Below the pieces are notes generated by a model. The model ran no database searches, was not told the origin of the DNA, and saw nothing but the letters and a program-made list of their open reading frames with translations. A stretch of 64,000 nucleotides of DNA from Phytophthora hibernalis (lineage: Eukaryota > Oomycota > Peronosporomycetes > Peronosporales > Peronosporaceae), in NCBI GenBank assembly GCA_012656075.1, contig JAAKBF010000018.1:372001-436000 (forward strand), in the 5' to 3' direction. The translations under genes were made by a program, and so were the position numbers. Each line of letters begins with the position of its first letter. Position 1 is the stretch's first letter. Of this stretch, positions 53,463 through 64,000 are shown piece by piece.

Positions 53463-53806
53463 ATGATGGTAACCATGCGCTGTTTCCAAACCGGCAACAA
53501 TAATAAAATACACAATCTTACTTTTCGTGCATTTTTTTCATCTGTGCGAGGTTGTGCCTTGTCTTGTACTTCGGAAGTAATAAGCCCATAAACCATGGCG
53601 TCGAAATACAAAACTTGGTTTTATCCTGCGGATAAAAAAATTAGGGTTTTTCAGTACCGTATTCTCGGTAAGACATATACCGGTACATGTATTAATACCG
53701 GTAGTGGATAAAATGCAGTCATATAATTCATTAAGTACGCACCAGCTATTTAAAATACCTCCATTTTTTTGACATTTTTGACACGCCTCTTCTTTGACAG
53801 TCGACA
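53463..53806. other. Intergenic
   Basis: 344 bp, AT-rich, with ACCGGTA words near 53690..53703; nothing coding. Confidence 0.4.
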
Positions 53807-53909
53807 ATGCTCGACGGCGGCAATACGCTTATGAGTCGTGCGCCTGGCTCCCCTCGACGCAAGGACCTGGAGGCGGGGCGCCCTCTCCAGCCCGACGCAC
53901 CGCCAGGAG

Positions 53910-55284
53910 ATGCGCCCGGCGTGGCACTACGCGGTCCCGCTCTTGCTGCTGTGTGTGGCGTTTTATTCGCTGTCAAATGTCGAGAATGTCAAAAATACGC
54001 CTCGGCACGAATCAACCGAAGTTAAAAAGACACAAAGTCAAGTGAACAAGAAGTCGACGAGATATCAGAACAGGGAGATGGGCAAGTGCAACTTCAAGGT
54101 CAAGATGGACCCTCTTCTGGCAAGGACAAGGGCGTTATTATGTGCATGCACAATGGAGCCGTCCCCATGGGGTTGTCTCTGGTCAAGGAACTGCGGTGTC
54201 TGGGCAATAGAGAGCTCATCCAGGTGTACCACTGTTTTCCAGAAGAAATGTCCAACTCTTCACGTAATTTATTACTGGAGGTGGACGATAATCTGGAGAT
54301 TGTGGACGTTTGTACAGACCTTGTGTCCCGTGGTGAGCTCTCGGAGGACCGTGCGAGACACTTTCGCAGCTGGTGGATCAAACCGTTGGCTGTGTACCAT
54401 ACAGACCTGAAGGAGGTTTTATTACTGGATGTGGACGATATTTTCATGCGGGACCCTGCAGTGGTGAGGACCACGGACGGGTACAAGAGCACAGGCACCA
54501 CTTTCTTCTACGACCGAGTGCTCTCCAGCAAGGAGTTTTTCAACCAGGACGTGGACGGAGAGCAGTACCTCAAGAAACTGCTGCAGGAATTTGACTACGC
54601 CAAGTTCGGACTGCCGCCTGGCTCGACTCCGTCCGAGCATTTGAGGCCGAGGACGTCCTACGCTTGGCGTCGACAGACGTCGCACGAACAAGACTCATCG
54701 TTGGTCGCCATCGACAAGTCTCGCGCTGGCCAGGCGCTCAAAATCATGTTCTTTCTCATTACGGAGCAGCACTTTGTCCACGAGTTTTCGTACGGCGACA
54801 AGGAGACGTTCTGGATCTCGTATGAATTGGCCAAGCAGGAATACTTCTTTTCGCCGTGGGGGTTGCAGGCATCTCGTCGTCTACTAACAATGACGTGGAC
54901 AAGCATGAAGATTCACTGTGTGGCAGCATCGTCCAGTACATGCCCGTGGATGACGACACGCCCGAGTTCCTGTACGTGAACGGCAAGGCGCTGTTGAACC
55001 CGTTCCCAGTGTCCATGGACAAGTTGGGCACGGCGAGTCACAATGTGCTGTTCAACACGAATCCGACACATCTTACAGTTCGCCAGAAGCGGCGAGGCAA
55101 TGGCCATACCACCACCGACTACAAGGGCGGATATGCCATGGAGTGCCTGATCGGATTTGGCTCCGAACCGCTTCCGAAGAAGTTTGCGCCGCAATTGCTG
55201 CGGCGACGCATGTTCTACTTCGGCATCCGCATGGGTGTACTCTCCGCGCTAGACCAGTGCTTCCCCTTCGAAGGAATGAAGTAA
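53910..55284 (+). CDS. GT71-like (Mnn1-type) type II membrane glycosyltransferase, two frame breaks
   Basis: About 458 aa from ATG 53910: short cytosolic start, signal anchor 'YAVPLLLLCVAFYSL', stalk, then the catalytic domain. 'GVIMCMHNGAVPMGLSLVKE' and 'LLLDVDDIFMRDPAVV' (DXD-type nucleotide-sugar/metal motif). Then 'STGTTFFYDRVLSSKEFF', 'SSLVAIDKSRAGQALKIMFF' and 'YGDKETFWISYELAKQEYFF'. This order matches alpha-1,3-mannosyltransferases of the Golgi. Breaks at the A5 run 54024..54028 and the G5 run 54858..54862, each one base short; the length is then a multiple of three. A longer N-terminus from ATG 53807 in another frame is possible if a further base is missing. Confidence 0.83.
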
Positions 55285-55742
55285 ACAGATCTGGCTATTT
55301 GCTCGTCGTGGAAAAAATGAGCTCTTGCAATCTTTGCCATAATGCGAGAACACATCGAAATTTGCACGTGGCAAACTTCCATGTAGAACACGACACATTC
55401 AAAGCAAAACAATTGTTTAACCCGAAGTCTTCCTATTGCAAAGTTCGGTACCGGTACCTGCCTTTCTCGGCACCCAGTTCATCCACTTGAACTCCGACAG
55501 TGTAGTGCACTTTAACGTTTTTACGAGCTAAAACACAGGTCACACAGGTTCACTTACGAGACACTGGGAACACAGCACTTCACGACCAGTCATGCACTTC
55601 AACCGATCGCTGAGCAGGAGTTGAAGCAAAGACAAAAATGAGACTGAGAATATGCGCGTCCATCCGGTGAATTGCTTGCGAAGAATTCAGACTCGTCACA
55701 GCATAAGCATTGCAGCCTTCGACTGGAGAGGGAGTTTGTCTT
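55285..55742. other. Intergenic
   Basis: 458 bp; contains GGTACCGGTACC-like words near 55447; no gene seen. Confidence 0.4.
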
Positions 55743-57860
55743 TCACCACAGGCAAAAACTCTCCGTCGTGAGCTGTAAACTCCTTACCTTCTCCTCATCA
55801 AACGGTTGGTCTTCTGGTGGTATCATCATCACCTTGACAAGCTCTCGGGTCATTCGTAAACTGCGATCTTCCAAGCATGACGTCAGGTCCCACAAACAAG
55901 TGGACCAGGAAATCGTTATTTTCTTGATAGGCCAGCGACGCAGTTTCTCATCATGCGATGAAACCACGACATTGAAGTTCTCAACAAAGAGTCCCTGCAG
56001 ATCTGGGCATGCGGCAGATAACGCTGTGAGGTCTAATTGATGCAGATTGTCCTCGTCTTCATTAATGGACAAGTAGTGAAGGCCACAAGTAATCAACGCC
56101 AGTAGATCCATCTTTACCGTAGTACTTTCCACCTTGACGTAACTTAAATCCAATGACCCCGACACTCGTTTCCTTTGGAGCACTGCGTTCTCCGAACCAG
56201 GAGTAAATCGACGTTGTCCTCCAAGTTTTGTCTTGCAAACCCCGTACCCAGGAACAATCAGTTCTGCATAATTATCCTTTTCACCAGGCTTGTAAACGGC
56301 TCGACAGCGACGCTCTCCTGATATCACGCGAATTGTGTTACCACCGTCTGCTAAGCCACCAAGCTGTAGTTGTAGTTTGGTTCCTGCACTGATATCAACG
56401 AAACCGTACTGGGGAGAGGGTACTTGGCCCTCTCCAGCACTGGTCGAGGATAGTTGGTCTGGAATACTGCCTCAATGGCCAACAAATCCAGTTTTGTTAG
56501 CCTTCCGCCTGATACTCTAACTTCTTGTGCTAGGACGCTCGAGGATCCGCAACAAAGTGCATACGCTAGCCATTGCCACCGCTCAGTACTCATATCACCC
56601 ATGTGAAAGGTTGATACCTTTGCATCCGATGGCAGATCTGCGACAGCAGAGCAGGTGGCAGCAAACACCGTGTCAAGGACAGACATGCAGCTCAAATCAA
56701 ATGTGCCGAATTGCACTCGACTTGGTACAAGTGAAATTTCTTCACAGTCTCCCACTACAGCTCCGAGCAAGCAACCACCGGACAATGTGTTCAATAGGAG
56801 GCCCACATTTATCGTGACTTGTGGCGTATCTATCGTAGAATCATCGAAAGTCAGACAAAACGTTGATGCCGTTGTCCTTGCCATTGCAGCTATCAACTCT
56901 GTGAACACAATAGACTTGTCCAAATCTAAGATCGTTGCCCCCATCAATTCACGTGTCGTATCAGGTCGACGTCGCTGCTTCAATGTCTCCAATAATATAA
57001 CGTCATCAGGCATGACACGCAGTTGGACCACAGGAGGGGCGCTGGCACTAACGAAAGCCAGTCATGAACGAGCTGAGTGTATCAGCAGATTTGGTAAAGA
57101 TCTGGTTACCAAAAACACTGGCAGCAGGAAAGTCACAGCTCCAAAAGATGTTAAAATAACGGCCGATGTCCTTCTCGCTTGTCCTCTCGATCCCCAATGT
57201 TTCTAGCTTCTCAAATGCCTCTCGAAAATCGGAAGAGTAGCTCGTTGAGTCATCGGGAAATCCAAAGATATCACCTCAAGAGACCGGCGACTGGTTTGCA
57301 GCAGGATCGTTGGATGGTAGAATTCCCATGAGATATAGACGCCATTCGGGGTAATTGTACCGGTGGTCAACACGAGTCGTAGGAAAGAACTCAGCAAATG
57401 CTGCTTTGTTCACTACTGAGAGGGCAGTAAATGATTCCATCGCCTCGCAGAGGTGTTGCAGACCGGTAACATTCTGGCGAATCTCCACATCTACGGAAAG
57501 TTTCACGTAAAATCTTTCCAAGCGCTTCCGGTAGGGAGTGGTGCATCCGAAGGAGATATGTGTCTGAAGCGTGTTCGGTCACCAAACTTCTTTGTAGTAC
57601 AGCGTGCCAAGGCTTCAGGACCCATTCGAACGTCATTACAATGTGTTGTAGCAGGGAACAGCTGCGGCGAGCAGTCCACACACACCACTTTTGGGGGTCG
57701 TTCGTGTTGGTCGTTTCTTAGGCCCTGGTTTCTCCGTCGGTGTCTGGGTCTGGGGATAAACGACCTCGTAATTCCCCCTAGATTGCAGGCTGTGTTGCTG
57801 ATCTGTATAACCTTTCAAGCTCGTTCTAGGCGTGAATCGTTGTACCGAGGTTCGCTGCAC
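55743..57860 (-). CDS. LRR/RNI-like protein of an oomycete family, several frame breaks
   Basis: Consecutive minus-strand frames form one protein-like series. N-terminal part is Pro/Thr-rich ('QTQTPTEKPGPKKRPTRTTP'). Then 'RFYVKLSVDVEIRQNVTGLQ', 'PEWRLYLMGILPS', 'MGATILDLDKSIVFTELIAA', 'FGTFDLSCMSVLDTVFAATC', 'LAYALCCGSSSVLAQEVRVS', 'SGSLDLSYVKVESTTVKMDL' and 'LDLTALSAACPDLQGLFVEN'. Repeated 'LDLS..' and 'LQGLFVENF' units suggest ribonuclease-inhibitor-type LRRs. At least four frame changes (near 57530, 57260-57300, 57040-57070, 56400). The one near 56400 looks like a lost T, others are less clear, so this may be a pseudogene. Start uncertain (ATG 57860 or 57681). Confidence 0.5.
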
Positions 57861-58350
57861 CAGGAAGTGTGCCGAGAAAAGCGCACATCGAGCTGGCCTT
57901 GAGAAATGAATCGTTTATGACCTACAATGAGGTACGGTATCTTGATTGGTCTGTATTTCTACGGTTAAGCAGGATCAGGGCAACTACGCAGCATAAAATA
58001 TGCTAAATAAAATGTGATTGGTTGTACTAGAAAATCCCTACGTCGTTTTTGTAAAGTGACTTGAATAAAGTGTTATCTAGAAAAGGATGAAGGTCGGGGT
58101 GTAGCATGAATGGCGTTCCTACAACATAATTACAACCCCACAACAGGCCTTGCTGCAACACAAGAGGCTTCGGCGCCACTGCAGACACCACACGACAGCA
58201 ACATACAAGAAGGAGATGGGCGCGAAGCGTAATTTATGTCCGATAAATTACTACTATCGTGAAAGTTACGGAGGTCGTTTGCAGAAATTCACAGTAGACA
58301 GAACATCCGAAAAGAAATCTTAAAGAGTTCACAGAGAAAGTCGACGGCAC
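57861..58350. other. Intergenic, AT-rich
   Basis: 490 bp with no gene recognised between divergent neighbours. Confidence 0.4.
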
Positions 58351-58647
58351 ATGAACCAAAACAGCGGCGCTTCCGCCGCCGCAAATACCGCGCACCTGAC
58401 GTCTTCGGTGCCGCCTCCGCCTCCTAGCAGTCCCCACTATTCACGAGCACACAAAACGCGTCTGTGCAAGGAGCTACTACGCTCCAGACTGCACCATATC
58501 GAGCGCATGGAAGAGAAATCACTGAGAATGGTCGAGCATTTACAGACGGCGATCGATGAACTTGTAACGATGTTTGCCGAGGAAAAGAAGGCACGATGCG
58601 ACTGGCAGTCGCAGCTGGAACGCCCGCACACGACGCAGGCTACGTGA
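58351..58647 (+). CDS. Small coiled-coil protein (98 aa), hypothetical
   Basis: ATG 58351: MNQNSGASAAANTAHLTSSV, a Ser/Ala-rich start, a short polyproline ('VPPPPPSSPHYS'), then a charged helix with heptad-like Leu/Met spacing ('LRSRLHHIERMEEKSLRMVE', 'HLQTAIDELVTMFAEEKKAR'). No family recognised. Consistent coding character from start to stop, but short. Confidence 0.5.
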   Translation: MNQNSGASAAANTAHLTSSVPPPPPSSPHYSRAHKTRLCKELLRSRLHHIERMEEKSLRMVEHLQTAIDELVTMFAEEKKARCDWQSQLERPHTTQAT

Positions 58648-61020
58648 TGTCATACAGAGTGGTGCTCGAAGGATGCTGCAACATTTTGCTAGCGAAGCAA
58701 TAACAGAGTACACAGACACACCGAGAGAAACTAGGTAGGCTAATTGCTGTCATGCTAATACAACCTATCCGATCAGCGTCGTTTATGTTTATTTCATAAC
58801 TGTTGCAAGTAAGTCGACGTCAGTAGCCGCTACTGCTCGCGCTATCTTTTTGGGTCTGGTCGTCACGTTTGGCTGAGTGAGTATCATCCACATCATCCAT
58901 AGGCGCATGACAGCAATATCATCAGGCGAAATACAGACCTGGGTCAAACGAAAACTGTCTTTCAGCATGGCGTAAGCTTGAGCAACACACAGCACACCAC
59001 ACGACGTCCCATCAGGCTGTGTTGGACCCTCTAGCCACACCCCACGTCCTTCGACCGGGAACTCCACCGTTGGCATTGTCGCGCTATGCCACTCTCTAAA
59101 AATCTAGCCACAGTCTCTTCATATTTATCTTCCATGGTAGCTCGATATGCATGGCTGCAAAGCGGCTCGTAGTAGTAGGTAATGATGCAGGGACTTTCGA
59201 TCTGATACTTCAGGTGGACAACGATGATTCCCCAATGGATATCACTCAGATGAACGGGTAGAATCATGTAGTGGAACCTTGAAATCCTTTCCTTTGGTGG
59301 TTTCCCGTGCCCCATGAGCTACATAAACAACATTAAACAACACGGTACATTCGTGCCAGTAGATGAGCTTCGCGAAAGCTGTCTCCATTGCGTCTCTCTG
59401 GACCATCGTCAGGTCAAATTTGGCTCTTCGGCATACCTTCCGCCAATAGGTTAGCGCGTGAAATTGACAGAGAAGAACCGTGGCAACAGGAAAAGCCCTT
59501 TCAAAGACACGCCATTCCACGAAGTCTTTGTCGATAACGATGGTCTGGACGTCGTTCCAAGATGGATTTTTACGCTTGAAAAACTCCACAATGTGCTCCA
59601 TCGTAGCTGCCTTTTGGTCAAATGCCAGGAATCAATCACGGGTATTCCTCTCCCCGTAGCAGAGGTAACAACAAGACTACCTATATAACACAGCAGCATT
59701 TAATCCCGGTTAGCATGCCTCCCATTCATACGCAATAAAATATCAGCTCACACATATTGCCATTACCTAGGTGATACCCCAAATTATTGGTGCCGTGGGT
59801 CCAATCCATCACCAAGCTATCCCCCACTGCTCAAAGCAACTCTTTTGGGTCGATGTCTGCATCGCAATGATGCAAGTGATATCCATCTGATCCTGAACCA
59901 GCAGGACGTCGTTCCCTCTATTCTCTCCAGCGAAAGTATCCAGGATAGCTTTGGATCGTTCAATGGTCGTCGTGCCCAACACTCGTTGTAGAATGTTTCT
60001 TGTTTGCTGCGGCGTTATAATAATATCTGTTTCCATACCGGTACAAAGTAACAATGTTAATTGAAATATTAAAGTTTGCGATTACTGGTAATCAATACTA
60101 AAATGGAGAGTCAAAATCACCAGAAGCACCCACCCAGCTTATCCGACAGGTATCGGTTGATGTCGGCAGTGCGCGTCTTCATCTCGGTCAGCAGACCAAG
60201 TTCTGTCGTACCTGGGGTGCAAGAGGCATCGACCTTTCCCCGCTGTACGAGTCAAAGATGATCTTGTTGGTTTTGTGCAACGATATCTGTACATCCATAG
60301 CAACATTAATATCAAGTAGATGGCCAAAATAATACTGTAAATGTACCTCCGAGCCTGGAACAACACAAGCCTTCCACTTGGCATGTCCACCCTCGACAAC
60401 CTTCTCCGAACGCACAAGAAATCCTGCTTCACATCCGGTATACCTCGAATCATGATCGCGTAGGCCTTCACCACGCGATGCTTGAGAAGATCCATGCGTA
60501 CACCACATTCGCTTGAATTTGTACGTCATTTTGGATGGAAGCTGTTTTGCTCGAGGCCGACTAAGTCAACACACATAGTTAGCTACACAAGAAGCAAATC
60601 AACATTATAGATACAAACCTGTTGGCCTTGGTTCGTGTTTCAGAGCTTCGAACACGAAAGCACAGGTAGTACTTGACAACGTAGCTCTCCAGTGTTGCCT
60701 CAAATTCGTCCCAACTGTCAAACATTTTTTAGGTAACGCCGGTACATTGTTCGTGACCGGCATATGGGCTTTCTTCATTTTCTCACGCGCCTCATAAGTT
60801 TTGGTTCGACGTATTGGCCTCCGGATGGGTTCACGCAACGTCGTCGTCGTGGCAAAGTGACCAGGGAGGGGTGTTGCCTTTGTGTCGCACTTTCGTCGCT
60901 CGGCTTTCATCACTATCTGGTTCGTCGAGCAACGCTCTCGTCCTCTTCTTTTGTGACGGTTTTGAGCACGCAGATCCTTCGTTCGGCTTTGGCCCTGATC
61001 CTTGTGCTACAGTAATCAAC

Positions 61021-61150
61021 CCACCAATGCGATAACAACATAACCAACAACACACACAAACAACATAAACCAACAACACAAACAAACAACATAAACAAAC
61101 AACATTAGCAAACAACATAATAAAAACAACATAGTAGAAGAAACACAATT
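61021..61150. repeat. Simple repeat (ACAACATAAACAA)n in a MULE intron
   Basis: About ten degenerate units of ACAACATAAAC/CAACAACACA. A second, shorter stretch of the same words lies at 61287..61350, inside the next predicted intron. Confidence 0.8.
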
Positions 61151-61564
61151 ACAGCATTGACGCTTACGGGAAACGGTACTCTCATCAGCATGGATGCTGG
61201 TGTCAGCAGCAACATGTTCATATGTCTCGTCTTCGTCGGCAGCATAGGTCGCATCAGCATCACCGACATCATTCAGTACTTTGGTAGATAAGCAAACAAC
61301 ATAAATAAGTTACATAAGGAACATAAGTAAGTTATCAACCAATACATAAAAAGCAAGCAACTTACGCGAGCCAATGCGTTCCACAGCGTCATGGCCCCGG
61401 CTTTCAATACCAGCCGTAGCAATGACCACGGCGGAATCATCACCCCCACCGTCATCAAGGTCATCTAGGCCGTCGTCTGGGTCTTTGTCCGGATCGCAGT
61501 CGTCATCGCTTTCATCGTCCTTGGCGTAACCCAGGGCAGCTTGAACATAGTCGACTGGCCGATG

Positions 61565-61685
61565 CACTCGCTTGTCCCCTTCTCCTTCGCCTCCTCGCGC
61601 ACCATTTCAGTTGTCCCCTTCTCCTTCGTCCCCTTCGCCTCCTCGCGCACCATTTCAGTTGCCCCCTTCGCCTCCTCGCCGGACT
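61565..61685. repeat. Coding tandem repeat in the MULE N-terminal region
   Basis: About three units of 30-45 bp containing TTCTCCTTCG and CCTCGCGCACCATTTCAGTT. On the minus strand they encode 'EMVREEAKG(T)KEKGTT'-type repeats, an acidic/basic mixed helix. Confidence 0.8.
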
Positions 61686-61921
61686 TCGTCGGCGTGCTCA
61701 CGCGCCTTCTTCGCTCCTGTTCCGGACTTCATTGGTGTACAGCTGGCACTAACCTTCTTCGCCGAACTCGGCATCTTGTTCCCCCTTGGGTCTCGATCTG
61801 GGCTTTGTGGACGTACGGCCGGCGTTCGCCCCTTTCTTCGGCATCCTTGCTGCTTCTCTCCCGGTCCAGAAACCAAAATGGGAGGCGGGGGCGGATCGTA
61901 CTTAATCGATTTTTAAGATCT

Positions 61922-62639
61922 CGCAAATATTCGAGTTCGACTGAGAATTTTTGGTAAGTAAAGTCGTAAGTTAAGTCGTATAAAATACCCAGCAACACAA
62001 AAGCGAATATGTTGCTCTCATCCCGATGTCGTCGTGTTGTAGTAATGTTGTCGTAACGACTCTGGTGTAGCATCGCATATTTTGGTCGTACCGGTACCAT
62101 CATGATTTTGCATGATTTGACGGTCTGGCAACCTCTCTGACTTTATATCTATCTCGGAATATAATCCTCAATATATATATATATTCCCACCCCCATGGGG
62201 GTGGGAATAAATGCCTCGTCGGGAATAAACGACCGACCAATCAGCATCGTTTCTTTCCAGATACCGACGGAAAAACCACGCCCTAATCAGGGGCTCGTCG
62301 CGTTGGCTGTGTAGGTTAAGTAAGCTTACTAGCTCTCTGGGCGCCCGCTACGCGGACGCTGTAGGTAGGGTGGGTTGGAGGAGTAGGGTGGCGCCTCCGC
62401 TTCGCTGCGGCGAGTTTTATAGGTGCATTTACATGGTAAAAAAGTTAAATAGTTAAAAGGTTTAGTGTAGGCTAAAGCGGTACACGAGTAGTGTGCCTTT
62501 ATTGAGGACAAAGTTAGTCGAGGATGTAGGCAACGCGCGTACCTAGGCGTAGTTACACACTGAATAATAATAATTTGCCAGAATTCACTTAAAAACACTC
62601 CCGTGCTACGCGTATCCAGGGTTTTCGGTGCGTTTAGCA
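61922..62639. other. Noncoding region with an (AT)n tract and palindrome
   Basis: No gene recognised. Holds an (AT) run at about 62170..62183, a perfect palindrome directly after it, and GC-rich hairpin-prone sequence near 62340..62410 (e.g. CTCCGCTTCGCTGCGGCGAG). Confidence 0.5.
62182..62209. repeat. Perfect 28-bp palindrome
   Basis: The left arm TATTCCCACCCCCA is followed by its exact reverse complement, centre CCATGG. It abuts an AT dinucleotide run. Confidence 0.95.
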
Positions 62640-63690
62640 CCAGTAAAGGTTACTTATAGTATACTGTATAGCGCGCGACCGCGTATACTGTGTATAGTAG
62701 CACTGGTGATTAGTGTTCGTGCAGCTTGCGGGTGCGTCAGTGTATACAGTAGATTGTACATGAAAGAGTGGCTGTATAGTAGCACTGCTGATTAATGTTC
62801 GTGTAACTTGCGTGCGCGCCAGTGTAGTCTGTATTGATAACAACGGCTCGTTACAGCTAAGCGTCATCGCGCAAGCCGTACTCGGGTCTATTGGTCGTGT
62901 CAGTGGTAGTGTATAACGCTCGACTGTACATAGCGTGCCAGTGTATACTGTAAAGCGTGCCAGCCTGTAATGTATAGTGTGCCAACATGTAATGTATAGT
63001 GCGCCTGTGTAAAGGGTATTGGGTGCAAAATGTAATGTATAGCGTTCCATACAGCGCGCCGGTGTATAGCGTGCCAGTGTACAGCGCGCTCGTGTATAGT
63101 GTATAGCGTGCCTATGTAGAGCGCGCCAGTGTACAGCGCGCTCGTGTATAGTGTATAGCGTGCCTATGTAGAGCGCGCCAGTCTATAGTGTATAGCGTTC
63201 CAGTGTACAGCGTGCTAGGGTATAGAGTATAGCGTGCCGGTGGACAGCGCGTCAGTGTATAGTGTATAACGCTCTAGGGCACAGCGCACCAGTCTAGCGT
63301 GCCAACGAATCATGTATAACGTAAAGTGTGCCACTGTCTAATCATAGCGTGTGAGTGCAAAGTGTTTAGCGTGTCGATGTATAGTGAATAGAGTGATCCC
63401 AGCCATCTGCGTATAATGTTTATAATGTGTAGTGTATAGTGTTCCAGTGTATATTGTATAGCGTCCCAGCGTATCATGATAGCGTTCAGTATAGTACGGT
63501 ATGTAGCGTGCCAGGGTATCAGCGTCCAGAGTATAGTATATAGCGTGCAAGTGTATTACGTATACCGTGTCCTTCTAAAGCGTGCCCGTCTATAGCGTTC
63601 CAGCGTTCGCCAGTGGTTTGTGTATGGCGTGTCAGTGTGTATAGCGTATAGCGTATAGCGTATAGCGTATAGTGTGGGGATGCCAGTGTT
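62640..63690. repeat. Degenerate satellite-like array built on GTGTATAGCGTGCCA
   Basis: Over about 1 kb the words TATAGCGTGCC, GTGTACAGCGCGC and GTGTATAGTGTATAGCG recur every 10-25 bp with many variants. One exact tandem block of about 52 bp occurs twice at 63076..63181, and (GCGTATA)n near 63636..63670. Open frames here are by-products of the repeat. Confidence 0.85.
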
Positions 63691-63880
63691 TAACGCCCAA
63701 GCGCGATACACTATACGTGATTACTTCGAAGTACCTGCTAAACAGGACTCTGTGGTACCTGGTACATTACGCCTTTTACAACATAAATTATACACAATAC
63801 ATTGTTGCACAACCGTAAGCAGAGTTTAGTATGGTACTGTGTGTCGCGCACAACCGTATGTAGTGTATAGTATACGGCGG

Positions 63881-63957
63881 AGCTACTAAAATAATTATAG
63901 CATACCGCAACGACCGCAGAGTTACTAAAATAATTATAGCATACCGCAACGACCGCG
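63881..63957. repeat. 39-bp direct duplication
   Basis: Two tandem units, TACTAAAATAATTATAGCAT followed by ACCGCAACGACCGC, period 39. Confidence 0.9.
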
Positions 63958-64000
63958 GGGACAACGAAAAGAGTCAATATGTTTCAAAAGCGCGTGTAGA

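Larger units (their letters stand above)
58789..61844 (-). mobile_element. Mutator-like (MULE) transposase gene with C-terminal Ulp1-type protease domain
   Basis: Minus strand. N-terminus from about 61844 (MPKKGANAGRTSTKPRSRPK): Lys/Glu-rich, then acidic exons ('ALGYAKDDESDDDCDPDKDP'), with introns around 61021..61150 and 61283..61364. A DNA-binding module follows ('FEATLESYVVKYYLCFRVRS', 'FKRMWCTHGSSQASRG', 'RYTGCEAGF'). Then the MULE DDE core: 'DWTHGTNNLGYHLG', 'SLVVTSATGRGIPVID' and 'DKDFVEWRVFERAFPVATVL', with 'LCQFHALTYWRKVCRR'. The last part is a C48/Ulp1 fold: 'LSDIHWGIIVV' (His) and 'GPTQPDGTSCGVLCVAQAYA' (Gln, Cys). Frame breaks include AA at 59630..59631 and one between transposase and protease near 59270. 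No terminal inverted repeats found, so element ends are unknown and the copy may be inactive. Confidence 0.75.

Noticed and set aside
1..64000. tRNA, rRNA, CRISPR, bacterial operon or organellar signals
   Set aside because: I looked for T-loop words (GTTCRAANC), rRNA-like conserved blocks and regularly spaced direct repeats with unique spacers and found none; the gene structure is nuclear eukaryotic.

Overview
The window looks like a nuclear scaffold segment from an oomycete, most likely Phytophthora or a close relative. Introns are short (about 50-70 nt, GTAAGT/GTACGT...YAG) and genes are tightly packed, often head-to-head or tail-to-tail. It carries LRR-TKL receptor kinases, ankyrin proteins built on repeats of the type 'AMDGAAENGHLEVVKWLH', and MULE, hAT and Tc1/mariner-like elements. 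Housekeeping genes are plainly eukaryotic: MPDU1, YL1, SUMO, LSM4, DPY30, PRP40, NDK, SLD5 and SART1.

Layout. 0.2-2.1 kb: MPDU1-like and YL1/VPS72-like genes, convergent. 3.4-8.6 kb: two convergent LRR receptor kinases. 10.7-15.4 kb: a KIX-like/F-box-like/LRR protein, a PFA-DSP phosphatase, SUMO, LSM4 and DPY30. 15.7-20.1 kb: a broken ankyrin gene and a third LRR receptor kinase whose kinase domain has lost several key residues. 20.2-24.1 kb: small uncharacterised genes and an LYR-motif gene lying between two inverted copies of an old dispersed repeat. 25.9-39.8 kb: a housekeeping block (PRP40, an RGG protein, membrane proteins, an mS23-like protein, NDK, SLD5, SART1). 39.9-53.5 kb: a rearranged accessory region with a 2-oxoglutarate dioxygenase, fragments and one complete copy of a large membrane-protein family, a second ankyrin gene, a hAT element inserted in a mariner-like element, and a fourth, broken LRR kinase. 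53.8-57.9 kb: a GT71-like glycosyltransferase and an LRR/RNI-like family gene. 58.8-61.8 kb: a MULE gene carrying a Ulp1-type protease domain. 62.6-63.7 kb: low-complexity 'tatagcg' satellite-like sequence.

Reading frames. At least 20 well-conserved genes are interrupted by apparent single-base losses. Where the site can be placed, it nearly always lies in a short homopolymer and always shows one base too few. I read these mostly as consensus errors rather than pseudogenes, so the affected genes are annotated as single genes with break positions. The ankyrin gene at 15.7 kb and the kinase at 49 kb also carry in-frame stops and look genuinely broken.

Functional themes. One theme is cell-surface signalling: the receptor-kinase family shares a Cys-rich plus LRR ectodomain encoded by symmetric phase-2 exons. 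Another is RNA splicing: LSM4, PRP40, SART1 and an RGG protein. A third is chromatin and replication: YL1, DPY30 and SLD5.
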